DNA of 56,601 bases from JAFKKF01 sp035651055 (GCA_035651055.1 DASRGK010000138.1:1-56601); one strand, 5' to 3'; counted from the first letter of the stretch, positions 26,550 to 39,301 are shown. A program made the numbers and translations. The notes: a model not told the origin generated them from the sequence alone.

Positions 26550-28240
26550 TCACGCGCGGCGGGGAATGAGCGGCGCGCCGAAGCCCGCTTCCATATCCAT
26601 CGCGTCTTCCATCCCGGAGAGGCCGCCGCGCGGACGGGTGCTGGTGGTGGTCGCCTCGCGCCAGCGCTCGACCACGCCCTCCATGAAGCTGCCGTCGAGT
26701 TCCGAGCCCATTTCGAGACGCACGTTCCGGCCGGCCTGGCTGCGCGGCTGGAATTCCTTCGGCACGTCGCTGAAGCGGAAGCGCATGGGCAGCGCCACGC
26801 CTTCGCCGAAGGCGATCGCCTCGCGCGTGCCGAGCGAGGCGAGGAAATCGATCTGGCTCGAACCGGCATCCGGCACGGCCGAGCGCACGATCGCCTGGTC
26901 GCGGTCGTTGGCCATGCGCATGGCGAAGACGGTCGAGCACTGCGACAGGATGTCGGATCGAGCTCGGCCGGGCGCTGGGTGATGACGCCCAGGAAAACGC
27001 CGTACTTGCGGCCTTCCTTGGCGATGCGCGACAGCGCCTTTCGGGTCGGGCCGAAGCCGAGCTTGCGGTCGGCCGGCGCATAGCGGTGGGCCTCCTCGCA
27101 GCAGACGAGGATGGGCACCGAGGCGTCGCTCCACACCCCGAAATCGAAGGCCATCCGGCAGAGCACCGAGACCACCGAATCGACCACTTCGGCGGGGAAG
27201 CCGGCGAGCTGCATGACGGTGATCGGGCGGCCCTGCGTCGGCATGCGGAACAGTTCGCCGAGCACCTTCACCATCAGATCCTCGATGAAGAGGTTGTTGA
27301 ACATGAAGGTGTAGCGGGAATCGTGCTGCAGCGTTTCGATGCGCATGATGAGACGGTGGTACTTGGTCCACGAGGACCGGTTCTCGAGCTTGCCCATGCG
27401 GTCGTTGATGAGCGAGATGAGGTCCGAGATGCGGTAGGGGACCGGCGTGTCGGCGGTGAAGCCGCCGGGCTGGACCTTGCGGACGAGGATGCGCTCGGCC
27501 CGCGCATGGGCCGAACTGTACTGCGCCTTGGCGATGGGGATGAGCTCGGAGAGGATCTCGGTCTCCTCCTCGACGCCCGGCCGGCCGCGGAAGAAGACGT
27601 CGACGATTTCCTCGAAGTTGAACAGCCAGAACGGCAGGCGCAGGTTCTTCGGGTTCATGATCTGCGTCTGCTCGCCGAAGCAGTGCCCGTATTCGTTGTG
27701 CGGGTCGATGAGGAAGATGCGGAGGTTCGCCTTCTTCTTCAGGATTTCCTGGAGGATCAGCGCGACGCTGGTCGACTTGCCGACGCCGGTTGTGCCGAGC
27801 ACGGCGAAGTGCTTGTGGAGCAGCTCGTCGAAATTGACGTAGGCCGGCACCTCGGCGTCCATCTGCAACTGCCCGACCTTGATGGTCTCGCCCTCGTCGA
27901 TCTTGTGGATGAGGCTCAGCTCCTCGCGCTGGAGGAGTGCGATGCGGTCGCCGATCGTCGGATAGTTGGTGACGCCGCGCTGGAAGTAGGGCCCTTGCGG
28001 GCCGTCTTCCTTGATCTCTCCCATGAAGTCGATGTCGGCGACGATGTCCGGCCCGCTCGGCTGCAGCGTCAGCCTGGAGACGACGCCGATGACGCGGGAG
28101 CCATCGCTGTGGATCGCGACCAGGCGGCCGATGGTGACGCGGGCGTGCTCGCCCTCCTCCTCGGCATGATGCGGAAGGTGGGCGGTCGCCTGTGAGCCGG
28201 TGACCGATAGAATCGCGCCGAGGTCGGCCTTGCTGAGCAT
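26550..28240 (-). pseudogene. HerA-like (DUF87/FtsK-HerA) ATPase, interrupted by a one-base frameshift
   Basis: The first frame (28240 to about 26952) encodes a HAS-barrel-like N-terminus (GRLVAIHSDGSRVIGVVSRL), Walker A GTTGVGKST, Walker B-like VPILVCCEEAH and GVITQRPAELDPT. The expected continuation, ILSQCSTVFAMRMANDRDQAIV, is then found one frame over and runs to a stop at 26550. Inserting one C after GATCCGAC at 26951/26952 would restore about 563 residues. HerA ATPases form hexameric DNA translocases; no NurA-type nuclease is adjacent. Either the gene is inactive or the base is a sequencing error. Confidence 0.88.
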
Positions 28241-28369
28241 TTCCTTCCAACGCGGTATGCGACGGAAGGGACGAGATCGGCCTTCCCGCCCGGCAAGATT
28301 AGGCGCGGAATGGTAAAAAGGCCGTGATCAGCGGGCGTGAAATGTTGCCGGCCGGCAAGGAAAATCCCG

Positions 28370-28390
28370 CCGCCGGCAAGAGGCCGGCGG
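28370..28390 (-). terminator. Probable terminator after the stand-alone MalK gene
   Basis: A perfect eight-pair stem (CCGCCGGC/GCCGGCGG) with a five-base loop begins 33 bases after the stop codon. On the minus strand it is followed shortly by GGGATTTTCC, a short T-run. The flanking 28241-28422 otherwise shows nothing. Confidence 0.5.
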
Positions 28391-28422
28391 ATGGCTGTGG
28401 CGGACTGGACGAGGCCGCTGGC

Positions 28423-29502
28423 CTAGACCACGCGCGCTTCGTTGTTGAAGACGTGGACGCGCGACGGGTCGAAGATCACCCCGACATTCTCGCCGGCATG
28501 CGCGGTCACGTCGCCGTCGTCCTGGACGACGATCTGCCCAGCCGGCGTGTCGACATACATGATCGTCGCATTGCCGAGCCGCTCCAGAATCTGGACGGTG
28601 CCGGGCAGGCTGATCTGCGGATCGTCGGGCTTGCCGAGACGGACGTGCTCGGGACGGATGCCGAGTTCGACCGGCCGGTCGCCCGCCCTGCCGCGGCGGG
28701 TCTTGACGGTAAGCTGGTGGCCGCCGGGGACGCCGAGGGTGACGAGCGGGCCTTCCGCCTTCTGCGCCTCCGCGGCGACGAAATTCATCGTCGGCGAGCC
28801 GATGAACGAGGCGACGAACTTGTTCTCGGGCTGCTGGTAGAGCTCCATCGGGCTGCCGACCTGCGAGATTTCGCCGTGATCGAGCACGACGATCTTGTCG
28901 GCGAGCGTCATCGCCTCGACCTGGTCGTGGGTGACGTAGATCATGGTGGTCTTCAGGTTCTGGTGGAGCCTGGCGATCTCCACCCGCATCTGCACGCGCA
29001 GCATCGCGTCAAGGTTGGAGAGCGGCTCGTCGAAGAGGAAGACTTCCGGCTCGCGCACCAGCGCGCGGCCGATGGCGACACGCTGGCGCTGGCCGCCGGA
29101 GAGCTGGGCCGGTTTCCGCTGCAGGAGTTCGGAGAGCTGCAGCATGCGGGCGACTTCCTCGGTGCGCCGTTTGACGAGGTCCTTGGGCGCCTTGGCGACG
29201 CGCAGCGAAAACGAGATGTTCTGCGCCACCGTCATGTGCGGGTAGAGCGCGTAGGACTGGAAGACCATGGCGATGCGGCGCTTGGCCGGCGGGACGTTGG
29301 TCACGTCGTTGCCGCCGATGAGGATGGTGCCCTCGGTGACCTGTTCGAGGCCGGCGATCATGCGCAGGAGCGTGGACTTGCCGCAGCCGGAGGGGCCGAG
29401 CAGGGCGCAGAACTGGCCTTTCTCGACCGTGAGGTCGAGTTTCTTGATGGCCTCGACCGGTCCGAACCGCTTCTTCACGCCCCGAAGTTCGACCTCGCTC
29501 AT
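28423..29502 (-). CDS. Stand-alone sugar ABC ATPase (MalK/UgpC/MsmK-type)
   Basis: A 359-residue MalK-type ATPase: Walker A GPSGCGKS (36-43), LSGGQRQRVAIGRAL, FLFDEPLSNLD, the H-loop in YVTHDQVEAM, and a C-terminal regulatory OB domain (LGIRPEHVRLG). The ATG at 29502 has GGAGGAA just upstream. No permease is adjacent. The importer at 17804-20993 lacks an ATPase, so this protein is the likely motor, possibly shared by several importers. Confidence 0.93.
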   Translation of the reverse strand: MSEVELRGVKKRFGPVEAIKKLDLTVEKGQFCALLGPSGCGKSTLLRMIAGLEQVTEGTILIGGNDVTNVPPAKRRIAMVFQSYALYPHMTVAQNISFSLRVAKAPKDLVKRRTEEVARMLQLSELLQRKPAQLSGGQRQRVAIGRALVREPEVFLFDEPLSNLDAMLRVQMRVEIARLHQNLKTTMIYVTHDQVEAMTLADKIVVLDHGEISQVGSPMELYQQPENKFVASFIGSPTMNFVAAEAQKAEGPLVTLGVPGGHQLTVKTRRGRAGDRPVELGIRPEHVRLGKPDDPQISLPGTVQILERLGNATIMYVDTPAGQIVVQDDGDVTAHAGENVGVIFDPSRVHVFNNEARVV

Positions 29503-29886
29503 CGTTCCTCCAAAACAGGGTTGGCCACTGCCGGCCGGAGGTTCATCCCGCGCCCGACGCGCGGAGCCGTCCCGGTCGCCTATAACAGCATGTTTTGCAG
29601 CGAAGTACAGCCGCCCGACGCCGCCAGCGAAATAGCGTTGCCTCGATCGGCGACGCACCCGGGTTTGGCGTCGAGATCGACGGTGAGAAGCTTGCCCGGA
29701 TGCTGATTCGGTAAGAACGGTTAAGGTTCGGCAGATTACTTCCCGACAATTTACTGGAAGTATTTACGATCTCCTCAAGTCTCCGCCATGTAATAGTCTG
29801 ATCGGCAGCACGAATCAGACGAGCGAGTCTTGCCCCCGGCATTCAACCTTGCCGGCCGGGGCGGATGTCTGGCGGAGGCCGGAAAG
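29503..29886. other. Divergent intergenic region, no gene
   Basis: 384 bases between the MalK gene (minus) and the sensor kinase (plus). The part from about 29690 to 29820 is visibly richer in A and T and probably holds the kinase promoter, but no element pair with standard spacing convinced me. A minus-strand TATAGG near 29585 could be a -10 for malK. Confidence 0.4.
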
Positions 29887-31677
29887 ATGAACGACCGCCT
29901 GGCGACGGTTCGGCGCGCGGCATCGCTGTTCGTTCCCGCCGCGCTGCTTGCCGCCGGCATCTTCGCGGTCCTCGTCCGCATTCAGGACGGCGCCGCGGTG
30001 GAGGTCACCGAAGCGGGCGAAGTGCGCGCGGTCGACCAGGCGCGGCTGGCGGTCCTCGCCGGCCTGGCCAATGGCGCAGGCGACGTCCGCTATCTCGCCG
30101 ACAGCCCGCTGCTTGCCGCCTATATCGCATCCGGCACGTCGGCGGCGCGCGATCTCCTGGCGCAGGATTTCGTGGCCTTTGCCCGCAGCCACCCCGTCTA
30201 TGACAAGCTGCGCTTCATCGACACGACGGGCAACGAACTGGTCCGCGTCGACCGGTCGCTCGGCGTGCCTGCGGAGGTTCCCGAGACGAAGCTCCAGAAG
30301 AAGGCGCAGCGCCCCTATGTCGCCGCGGCGCTGAAACTCGCGCCGGGCCAGGTCTATCAGAGCGCGCTCGACCTCAGCGTCGAGGACGGCGCCGTCGAAA
30401 GGCCGTTGAAGCCGACGGTGCGCTTCGCGACGCCGGTCTTCGATGCCGGCGGCGCCAGGCGCGGCCTGCTCGTCGTCAACTCGCTCGGCGCCTATGTGAT
30501 CGAGCGCGTGCGCTCGCTCAACGAAGGACGGCTCGGACAGGTCTTCATGCTGAACGGCGACGGCTACTGGCTGCTCGGGCCGAGTGCGGACGAGGAATGG
30601 GGGTTCATGCTCCCGGGCGGCAGCGGGCGGAGCCTTGCGGCGGAAAGCCCATCGGCATGGGAGAAGATCAGGTCGTCCGGAACGTCGGGCGCCTTCTATG
30701 ACGGCGGCAACCTTTACACCTTCGCCCGCATCGCGGCGGGCGCTGCCTTCGCCAACGGCGTCGACCCGCCGGCGGCAACCCCGGAAAACGAGATCCTCGT
30801 CGTCAGCATCCGGCCGGTCGGCGCGGTGAGCGCGACGACGGCGGAACTCCACCGGACCCGCTGGATCGCAGCCGGCGCCATCTTCCTGATGCTGGCGATC
30901 CTGTCGGCGGTATTCGGCCGGCTATGGACGCAGCGAAAGCGCAACGAAGCCGCGGTCGCCGGGCTCAACCGCGACCTTGCCGAACGCAATGACGAGCTGT
31001 CGCGCGTCAACAAGGAACTGGAAAGCTTCAGCTATTCGGTTTCGCACGACCTCCGTGCCCCGCTTCGCGCCATCGACGGATTCAGCCAGGCGCTCGTCGA
31101 GGATGCCGGCGACAAGCTCGACGCCGATGCAAAGGGCCACCTCGACCGCATCCGCAAGGGCGCCCAGCGCATGGGCGATCTGATCGACGACCTGCTGAAG
31201 CTGGCGCGGGTTACCCGGACCGAGGTGGCGATCGACAAGGTCGATCTCAGCGCAATGGCGACGGAAATCGTGTGCGGGCTGCGCGACGCCGCACCGGAGC
31301 GCCAGGCCGAGGTAGCCATTGCTGCCGGGCTGGTCGCCGAGAGCGACCCGCGCCTGATGCGCGTCGCGCTCGAAAACCTCATCGGCAATGCCTGGAAGTT
31401 CACTGCCCGCCGTGAGCCGGCGAAGATCGAGTTCGGGCACTCCAACACCGAAGCGGGCGAGACGTTCTTCGTGCGCGACAACGGCGCCGGTTTCGAGATG
31501 CAATATGCCGGCAAGCTCTTCAACCCGTTCCAGCGCCTGCACGACAGCACGATCTACCCCGGCACCGGTATCGGGCTGGCGACGGTCCAGCGCATCATCC
31601 GCAAGCACGGCGGCAAGGTCTGGGCCGATGCCGAGCCCGAAAAGGGCGCTACATTCTACTTCACTCTGGCCGCGTAG
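29887..31677 (+). CDS. Membrane sensor histidine kinase with periplasmic sensor domain
   Basis: 596 residues. Membrane helices at about 12-31 and 327-347 enclose a periplasmic Cache-like region of nearly 300 residues. After a short coiled coil comes a HisKA domain with H387 (SYSVSHDLRAPLRAI), then an HATPase domain (ENLIGNAWKFT, VRDNGAGFEM, PGTGIGLATV). The kinase core is of the phytochrome-like/Rcp-associated group. ATG at 29887 has GGAGG and GGAAAG upstream; a TTG at 29830 is less likely. It is followed ten bases later by an Rcp1-like receiver. Confidence 0.9.
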   Translation: MNDRLATVRRAASLFVPAALLAAGIFAVLVRIQDGAAVEVTEAGEVRAVDQARLAVLAGLANGAGDVRYLADSPLLAAYIASGTSAARDLLAQDFVAFARSHPVYDKLRFIDTTGNELVRVDRSLGVPAEVPETKLQKKAQRPYVAAALKLAPGQVYQSALDLSVEDGAVERPLKPTVRFATPVFDAGGARRGLLVVNSLGAYVIERVRSLNEGRLGQVFMLNGDGYWLLGPSADEEWGFMLPGGSGRSLAAESPSAWEKIRSSGTSGAFYDGGNLYTFARIAAGAAFANGVDPPAATPENEILVVSIRPVGAVSATTAELHRTRWIAAGAIFLMLAILSAVFGRLWTQRKRNEAAVAGLNRDLAERNDELSRVNKELESFSYSVSHDLRAPLRAIDGFSQALVEDAGDKLDADAKGHLDRIRKGAQRMGDLIDDLLKLARVTRTEVAIDKVDLSAMATEIVCGLRDAAPERQAEVAIAAGLVAESDPRLMRVALENLIGNAWKFTARREPAKIEFGHSNTEAGETFFVRDNGAGFEMQYAGKLFNPFQRLHDSTIYPGTGIGLATVQRIIRKHGGKVWADAEPEKGATFYFTLAA

Positions 31678-31687
31678 CGGGGATCCG

Positions 31688-32115
31688 ATGGCGCAAAGAG
31701 CGATCTTGCTGGTCGAGGACAACCCCGACGACGAGGCGCTGACCATCCGCGCCTTCGCCAAGAACAACATCACCAATCCGATCGTGGTCGCGCATGACGG
31801 CGTCGAGGCGCTCGACTATCTCTTCGGCAACCAGGAAGCCGGGCTGGCGGAATCCGAGCTTCCCCAGGTCGTGCTGCTCGATCTGAAACTGCCGAGACTG
31901 GATGGGCTCGACGTTCTGCGCCGCATCCGCAGCCATGCGCGCACCGCGCTCCTGCCGGTTGTCATTCTCACCTCGTCCCGGGAAGAGCGCGATGTGATCG
32001 AAGGCTACCGGCTCGGAGCCAATTCCTATGTGCGCAAGCCGGTCGACTTCGACAAGTTCATCGAAGCCGCCCGGCAACTCGGGCTCTACTGGCTGCTGCT
32101 CAACGAACCGGCCCT

Positions 32116-32119
<4 letters not shown>
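31688..32119 (+). CDS. Single-domain response regulator (Rcp1-like)
   Basis: A 143-residue lone receiver. VEDNPDDEAL gives the acidic pair, VVLLDLKLPRLDG the phospho-acceptor aspartate, VILTSS the conserved threonine/serine and YVRKPVDFDKF the lysine. No output domain, so it passes phosphate or binds a partner. It is probably phosphorylated by the kinase upstream and may relay to the hybrid kinase whose start overlaps its stop (ATGA). Confidence 0.92.
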
Positions 32120-34470
<2,351 letters not shown>

Positions 34471-34927
34471 ACGAGGACGAGGAGGACGGGCCCGACGGTC
34501 AGCGCCGCGTCGGCGAGGTTGAAGACGAAGAGCGTCCAGCCGCCGAAATGGAGGAGCAGGAAATCGACCACCTCGCCGCGCGTGAAGCGGTCGATGAGGT
34601 TGCCGAGCGCTCCCCCGAGGATGAGGCCGTAGCCGACCGCGGCAAGCTTGCCGCCCTCCTCCGCGCGCCACCAGAAGAAGAGCACCGCCGTCGCGATGGC
34701 CAGCGTCATCAGGATGAGGCCGAGGCCGCCGAGGCCGGCGAGCAGACTGAAGGCGATGCCCGGATTGTTCACCCGGTAGAGGGTGAGGATCGGCAGGAGG
34801 TCCACCGGCTCGGCATAGGCGAGGGTCGCTTCGGCGATGACCTTGGCGGCCTGGTCGACCGCCACGGTGGCGAGCACGGTGGCGATGCCGAGCGGCGAGA
34901 CCGGCGCAGGCGGACGGTCGGCGAACA

Positions 34928-35761
34928 TCAGAGCTTCAGCCGCCCGCGCATCGCTTCGAAGAGCATCACGCCGGTGGCGACGGCAAGGTTGAGCGAGTCG
35001 GCCTTGCCGGCCATCGGAATCTTGACCAGCGGATCGCAGAGCCCCGCCACCTCGTCGGTCAGCCCAGCCTGCTCGCCGCCCATGACGAGAAGAACCGGCG
35101 GACCGTAGGTCGCGGCGCGATAGTCGATGCTCGCCCGGAGGTGCGTTCCAACGATGCTCCCCCGCCAGCGCCGGGCGAGTTTCGCGAACTCGGCGTGGCT
35201 GGCGCGGCTGAGCGCGACGTGAAAGACCGATCCCATCGTTGCGCGCACGGCTTCGATCGAGAACGGGTCGACGGTCTCGCCGAGGAGGATGACGCCCTCG
35301 CCGCCGACCGAGTCGACGGTGCGGACGATCGTGCCGAGATTGCCGGGATCGCGGATGTTCTCAAGCGCCACCCAGAGGCTGTCCGGATTCGGGTCGATCG
35401 CGTCGGGCGGCACGGTCTTCTGCCGGAACACGCCGATGACCGTCTGCGGGTTGTCGCGGCGGGTGATCCTGGCGAGAAGGGATTCGGGGACCTCGATGAC
35501 CCGGCCGCCGCGCGCATGCGCGGTGGTGGCAAGCCGGCGCACGAGGTTGTCCGCCGCGGCCGCCGGCGAATGGACGAGGGTGCGAACCGGCCAGCCGGCC
35601 TCGGTGGCGTCGGCAACGAGCTTCAGGCCCTCGGCGATGAAAAGCCCGCTCGCCCGGCGGTTCTTGGGCAAGGCGAGGCCGCGGATTTCCTTGACGATCG
35701 GATTGGCCGGGCTGGTGATCTTCAGCACCTCGCCCGGCCGCCCGGCATGCGGCTCAGCCAT
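34928..35761 (-). CDS. SpoU/TrmH-family RNA 2'-O-methyltransferase
   Basis: A 277-residue SPOUT methyltransferase with an N-terminal substrate-binding domain (NPIVKEIRGLALPKNRRASGLFIAEG, residues about 15-40) and the three SPOUT motifs: NIRDPGNLGTIVRT, LVMGGEQAGL and IPMAGKADSLNLAVATGVM. It methylates ribose in rRNA or tRNA; exact target unknown. It overlaps the methyltransferase upstream by eight bases. Confidence 0.92.
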   Translation of the reverse strand: MAEPHAGRPGEVLKITSPANPIVKEIRGLALPKNRRASGLFIAEGLKLVADATEAGWPVRTLVHSPAAAADNLVRRLATTAHARGGRVIEVPESLLARITRRDNPQTVIGVFRQKTVPPDAIDPNPDSLWVALENIRDPGNLGTIVRTVDSVGGEGVILLGETVDPFSIEAVRATMGSVFHVALSRASHAEFAKLARRWRGSIVGTHLRASIDYRAATYGPPVLLVMGGEQAGLTDEVAGLCDPLVKIPMAGKADSLNLAVATGVMLFEAMRGRLKL

Positions 35762-36695
35762 CCCGCGACCACCGGCTGAAGAGGGAGGTGGAGAGGGCCC
35801 GGCCGCCGCCTTCTTCGCGGAGCACCAGTTCGCCCGATTCGAGGATGCCGCCGAGCCCGGCGAGGCACTCGGCCGCGAGCTCGTCGATGGCGAGGAACGA
35901 GGCGCGGATCGAATAGGCGGTGAGGATGAGGAAATCGGCGTCATCGGCGAGCAGCGTGCGGCAGGCGCGCATCATGCCGGGAAGGCTCGGGAACAGGTCC
36001 CAGACCTCGTTCTTCGGCCCGCGCCCGAACTTCGGCGGGTCGAGGATGATCCCGTCATAGCGGCTGCCGCGGCGGATCTCGCGCTCGACGAACCTGGTCG
36101 CATCCTCGCAGATCGAGCGGAGGGGCAGGTCGCTAAGGCCCGCCAGCGCCTGGTTCTCGCGGGCCCAGCCGATCGCCTTCCTCGATGCATCGATGTGGGT
36201 GACGTCGGCTCCGGCCCTGGCCGCGACGAGCGAGGCGATGCCGGTATAGGCGAAGAGGTTCAGCACCTTCGGCCGCGGCTTCCGGCTCGCGGCGATCTTG
36301 CGTTTGAGCCAGTCCCAGTGCGTCGCCTGCTCCGGGAAGACGCCGACATGGCGGAAGGAGGTGAAGCGGCCGAGGAACCTGATGCCGTCATATTCGAGCG
36401 GCCAGGTCTCGCCGAGCGGGCGCTTGTAGCGCCAGCGGCCGTCGGCATCGTCGTCGCCGATGCCGAGGAAGGTCGCGTCGGCGTCATCCCAGTCCGTGGC
36501 CGGCAGGCGCGGCGTCCACAGCGCCTGCTCCTCGGGGCGGACGATCCGGTACCTGCCGTAGCGCTCGAGCTTGCGTCCGTGGCCCGAATCGAGGAGGGCG
36601 TAGTCGGCCCAGCCTTCGGTCTCCAGCATCACCGGCGCGCGGCGGGCGAGCGCGGCGGCGGGACTCCGATGCGCGGCGGAGGAAACGGCGTTCAT
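35754..36695 (-). CDS. Class I SAM-dependent methyltransferase (RlmI-like, COG1092)
   Basis: A 313-residue protein opening with a conserved MLETEGWADYALLDSG segment. The SAM motif is VLNLFAYTGIASLVAARAGADVTHIDASRKAI and the catalytic block ILDPPKFGRGPKNEVWDL. Relatives of RlmI methylate cytosine in 23S rRNA. The start at 36695 is chosen where similarity begins; the frame is open further upstream without a good start. First gene of the methyltransferase-trmH-lspA operon. Confidence 0.85.
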   Translation of the reverse strand: MNAVSSAAHRSPAAALARRAPVMLETEGWADYALLDSGHGRKLERYGRYRIVRPEEQALWTPRLPATDWDDADATFLGIGDDDADGRWRYKRPLGETWPLEYDGIRFLGRFTSFRHVGVFPEQATHWDWLKRKIAASRKPRPKVLNLFAYTGIASLVAARAGADVTHIDASRKAIGWARENQALAGLSDLPLRSICEDATRFVEREIRRGSRYDGIILDPPKFGRGPKNEVWDLFPSLPGMMRACRTLLADDADFLILTAYSIRASFLAIDELAAECLAGLGGILESGELVLREEGGGRALSTSLFSRWSRDG

Positions 36696-36886
36696 GGCGC
36701 CGGTTCTAGACGCTTTCGCGCCGAATCGCATCGGTGGCGAGGCGGCCTTGCCGTCCGCGCCGGGGACGTGCCACCATGCGAACCGATCAATCTCCAAACC
36801 GGTCTCATGCCGGGCGGTCTGCCGGGTCATTGCCGGCGCTCCGCAAACCGAAATACGCCGAAAGCCTCGCGAGGAAGCAGAGCATC

Positions 36887-37504
36887 ATGGAAATGTCGGG
36901 GGAGTACCGGATCCCGGCGCCGCGCGAGAAAGTATGGGCGGCGCTGAACGATCCCGCCGTCCTCAGGGAGACGATTCCCGGCTGCGAGTCGATCGAGAAG
37001 GTCTCCGACACCGAAATGAAGGCGCGGGTGACGGCCAAGGTCGGCCCGGTCAAGGCGACCTTCAACGGCGACGTGAAGCTCACCAACCTCGACCCGCCCA
37101 ACGGCTACACGATCAGCGGAGAAGGCAAGGGTGGCGTCGCCGGATTCGCCAAGGGCGGCGCCGACGTTTCGCTGGAAGAGGACGGCGACGGCACCATCCT
37201 CCGCTACACGGCCAAGGGACAGGTCGGCGGCAAGCTGGCGCAGATCGGCGCGCGCCTCGTCGACGCTACCGCCAAGCAGATGGCGGACGCGTTCTTCGGG
37301 GCTTTCGCGGCGAAGCTGTCCGCCGCCGACGAGATCGGGCAGACGGCGCAGAGGGAAGACGTGGTCAGCGACCCGGTCGTGGTGGCCGAGGCGATCGAGG
37401 AGCGGGCCGAGGTCGCCGCCGGCAACGGGTTTCTCGGCGGCCCCTATGTCTGGGGCCTGCTGGCGCTGATCGTCGTCATCGGCGCGATCATGCTGATGAC
37501 CTGA
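36887..37504 (+). CDS. coxG: CoxG-like SRPBCC protein with C-terminal membrane anchor
   Basis: 205 residues. The N-terminal START-like CoxG domain (about 1-150) contains IPAPREKVWAALNDPAVLRETIPGC in part and the NGDVKLTNLDPPNGYTISGEG region. A single membrane helix (WGLLALIVVIGAIMLM) ends the protein. CoxG recruits carbon monoxide dehydrogenase and related molybdenum hydroxylases to the membrane. The ATG at 36887 has GAGGA eleven bases upstream. It is followed by the small and medium subunit genes. Confidence 0.88.
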   Translation: MEMSGEYRIPAPREKVWAALNDPAVLRETIPGCESIEKVSDTEMKARVTAKVGPVKATFNGDVKLTNLDPPNGYTISGEGKGGVAGFAKGGADVSLEEDGDGTILRYTAKGQVGGKLAQIGARLVDATAKQMADAFFGAFAAKLSAADEIGQTAQREDVVSDPVVVAEAIEERAEVAAGNGFLGGPYVWGLLALIVVIGAIMLMT

Positions 37505-37529
37505 ACGGGAAGGCGGGGAAGCACGACAG

Positions 37530-37997
<468 letters not shown>

Positions 37998-38002
37998 CGC
38001 CG

Positions 38003-38803
38003 ATGTACGAGACCAGCTACCACCGGCCGAAGAATCTCGCCGAGGCGGAGGCGCTTTTCGCTGCCGGCAGCGACGCGCGCTATCTCGCCGGCGGTCAGAC
38101 GCTCATCCCGACGATGAAGCAGAGGCTGGCGGCGCCGTCCGACCTGATCGACCTTGCCAAGCTGCCCGAACTGAAGGGGATTGCGGCGACCGGCGACACG
38201 CTCACCATCGGCGCGGCGTCGACCCATGCCGAGGTCGCGCGTTCGGAAACAGTGCGCGGCGCCATCCCGGCGCTGGCCGATCTCGCCGGCCTCGTCGGCG
38301 ACCCGGCCGTCCGTCACAAGGGGACGCTCGGCGGCTCGCTCGCCAACAACGATCCGGCCGCCGACTATCCGGCGGCGGTCCTGGCGCTCGGCGCGACCAT
38401 CGAGACGAACCGGCGGAAGATCGCGGCGGCGGACTTCTTCAAGGGCCTGTTCGCAACCGCGCTGGAAGAGGGCGAGATCATCGTCCGCGTGGCGTTTCCG
38501 GTCCCGGCCAGGGCCGCCTACGAGAAGTTCCGCAACCCGGCCTCGCGCTACGCCATGGCCGGCGCGTTCGTGGCGCGGATGAAGGACGGCAGCATTCGCG
38601 TTGCGATCACCGGCGCCGGCAGCAACGGCGTCTTCCGGTCGGCCGAGATGGAGAGGGCGCTCGCGGCGAATTTCACGGAAGCCGCGCTGGAACCGGTCGA
38701 TCTCGACCCGGCCGGGATGCTCAGCGACATTCACGGCTCGGCGGCGTATCGCGCCAACCTCGCCAAGGTGATGGCGAAGCGGGCGGTGAAGGCGCTGGCC
38801 TAG
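38003..38803 (+). CDS. coxM: Molybdenum hydroxylase FAD-binding medium subunit (CoxM-like)
   Basis: 266 residues with the two FAD motifs of the family, LAGGQTLIP and TLGGSLANNDPAADYPAA, and a CO-dehydrogenase flavoprotein C-terminal domain (RYAMAGAFVARM). It passes electrons from CoxS to the acceptor. The next gene is convergent, so the operon ends here, lacking the molybdenum cofactor subunit CoxL. Confidence 0.93.
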   Translation: MYETSYHRPKNLAEAEALFAAGSDARYLAGGQTLIPTMKQRLAAPSDLIDLAKLPELKGIAATGDTLTIGAASTHAEVARSETVRGAIPALADLAGLVGDPAVRHKGTLGGSLANNDPAADYPAAVLALGATIETNRRKIAAADFFKGLFATALEEGEIIVRVAFPVPARAAYEKFRNPASRYAMAGAFVARMKDGSIRVAITGAGSNGVFRSAEMERALAANFTEAALEPVDLDPAGMLSDIHGSAAYRANLAKVMAKRAVKALA

Positions 38804-38812
38804 TTCGCCGGC

Positions 38813-39301
38813 CTATTTGGGCCCGCCAAGCGCACCGATCTGCATCAGCAGGCTCAGCTGGTCCTCGACGTGCCAGCCTTCCGCGAGCTTGCCGTCCTTG
38901 ATCAGCCAAAGGTCGAGTGCGTGGAACTCGAACGGCTTGTTGGTCGCCTTCATTCCCATGAAGTCGCCGTTGTTGGTGCCCCTGATCGTGTCCCAGACGG
39001 TCACGTAGTTGTCCTTGACCACGATCGGCCCGTTGCTGATCTGGACGTCGGAGGAGAGGATGAGGAACTGCTTCAGGCCGAGCTTCAGCCCCTCCAGTCC
39101 CGGCGGCACGCCCGGCGGGGCATTGTGGTCGACGAAGTCGGCCGCCATGAATTCGCCGAGGCCGTCGTAGTTGCGGGTGTTGAGCGCATCGTAGAAGCGC
39201 TTGACCAGCGCCTCGTTGGCCGCATCGTCGGCAAGGGCGACCGGCACAAACGGCGCGGCCGCGAATGCGACGACGAGCAAGGTCCGTGCAAACCGCTTCA
39301 T
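38813..39301 (-). CDS. Exported SnoaL-like (NTF2-fold) protein
   Basis: 162 residues. Signal peptide MKRFARTLLVVAFAAAPFVPVALA, then an NTF2-like domain of the SnoaL/ester-cyclase type: EALVKRFYDALNTRNYDGLGEFMAADFVDH, PPGLEGLKLGLKQF and FHALDLWLIKDGKLAEGWHVED. Relatives have varied or unknown activities; the histidines and aspartate line the pocket in this fold. Monocistronic, convergent with coxM. Confidence 0.85.
   Translation of the reverse strand: MKRFARTLLVVAFAAAPFVPVALADDAANEALVKRFYDALNTRNYDGLGEFMAADFVDHNAPPGVPPGLEGLKLGLKQFLILSSDVQISNGPIVVKDNYVTVWDTIRGTNNGDFMGMKATNKPFEFHALDLWLIKDGKLAEGWHVEDQLSLLMQIGALGGPK

Noticed and set aside
26550..28240. HerA-like ATPase as part of an antiphage system
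   Set aside because: No SIR2, DUF4297, NurA or other nuclease partner is adjacent; neighbours are sugar genes. The N-terminus is that of a general HerA-type protein.
38003..39301. A hidden coxL gene on either strand after coxM
   Set aside because: Only ten bases separate coxM from a convergent SnoaL-like gene, and no molybdopterin-binding motif is present.
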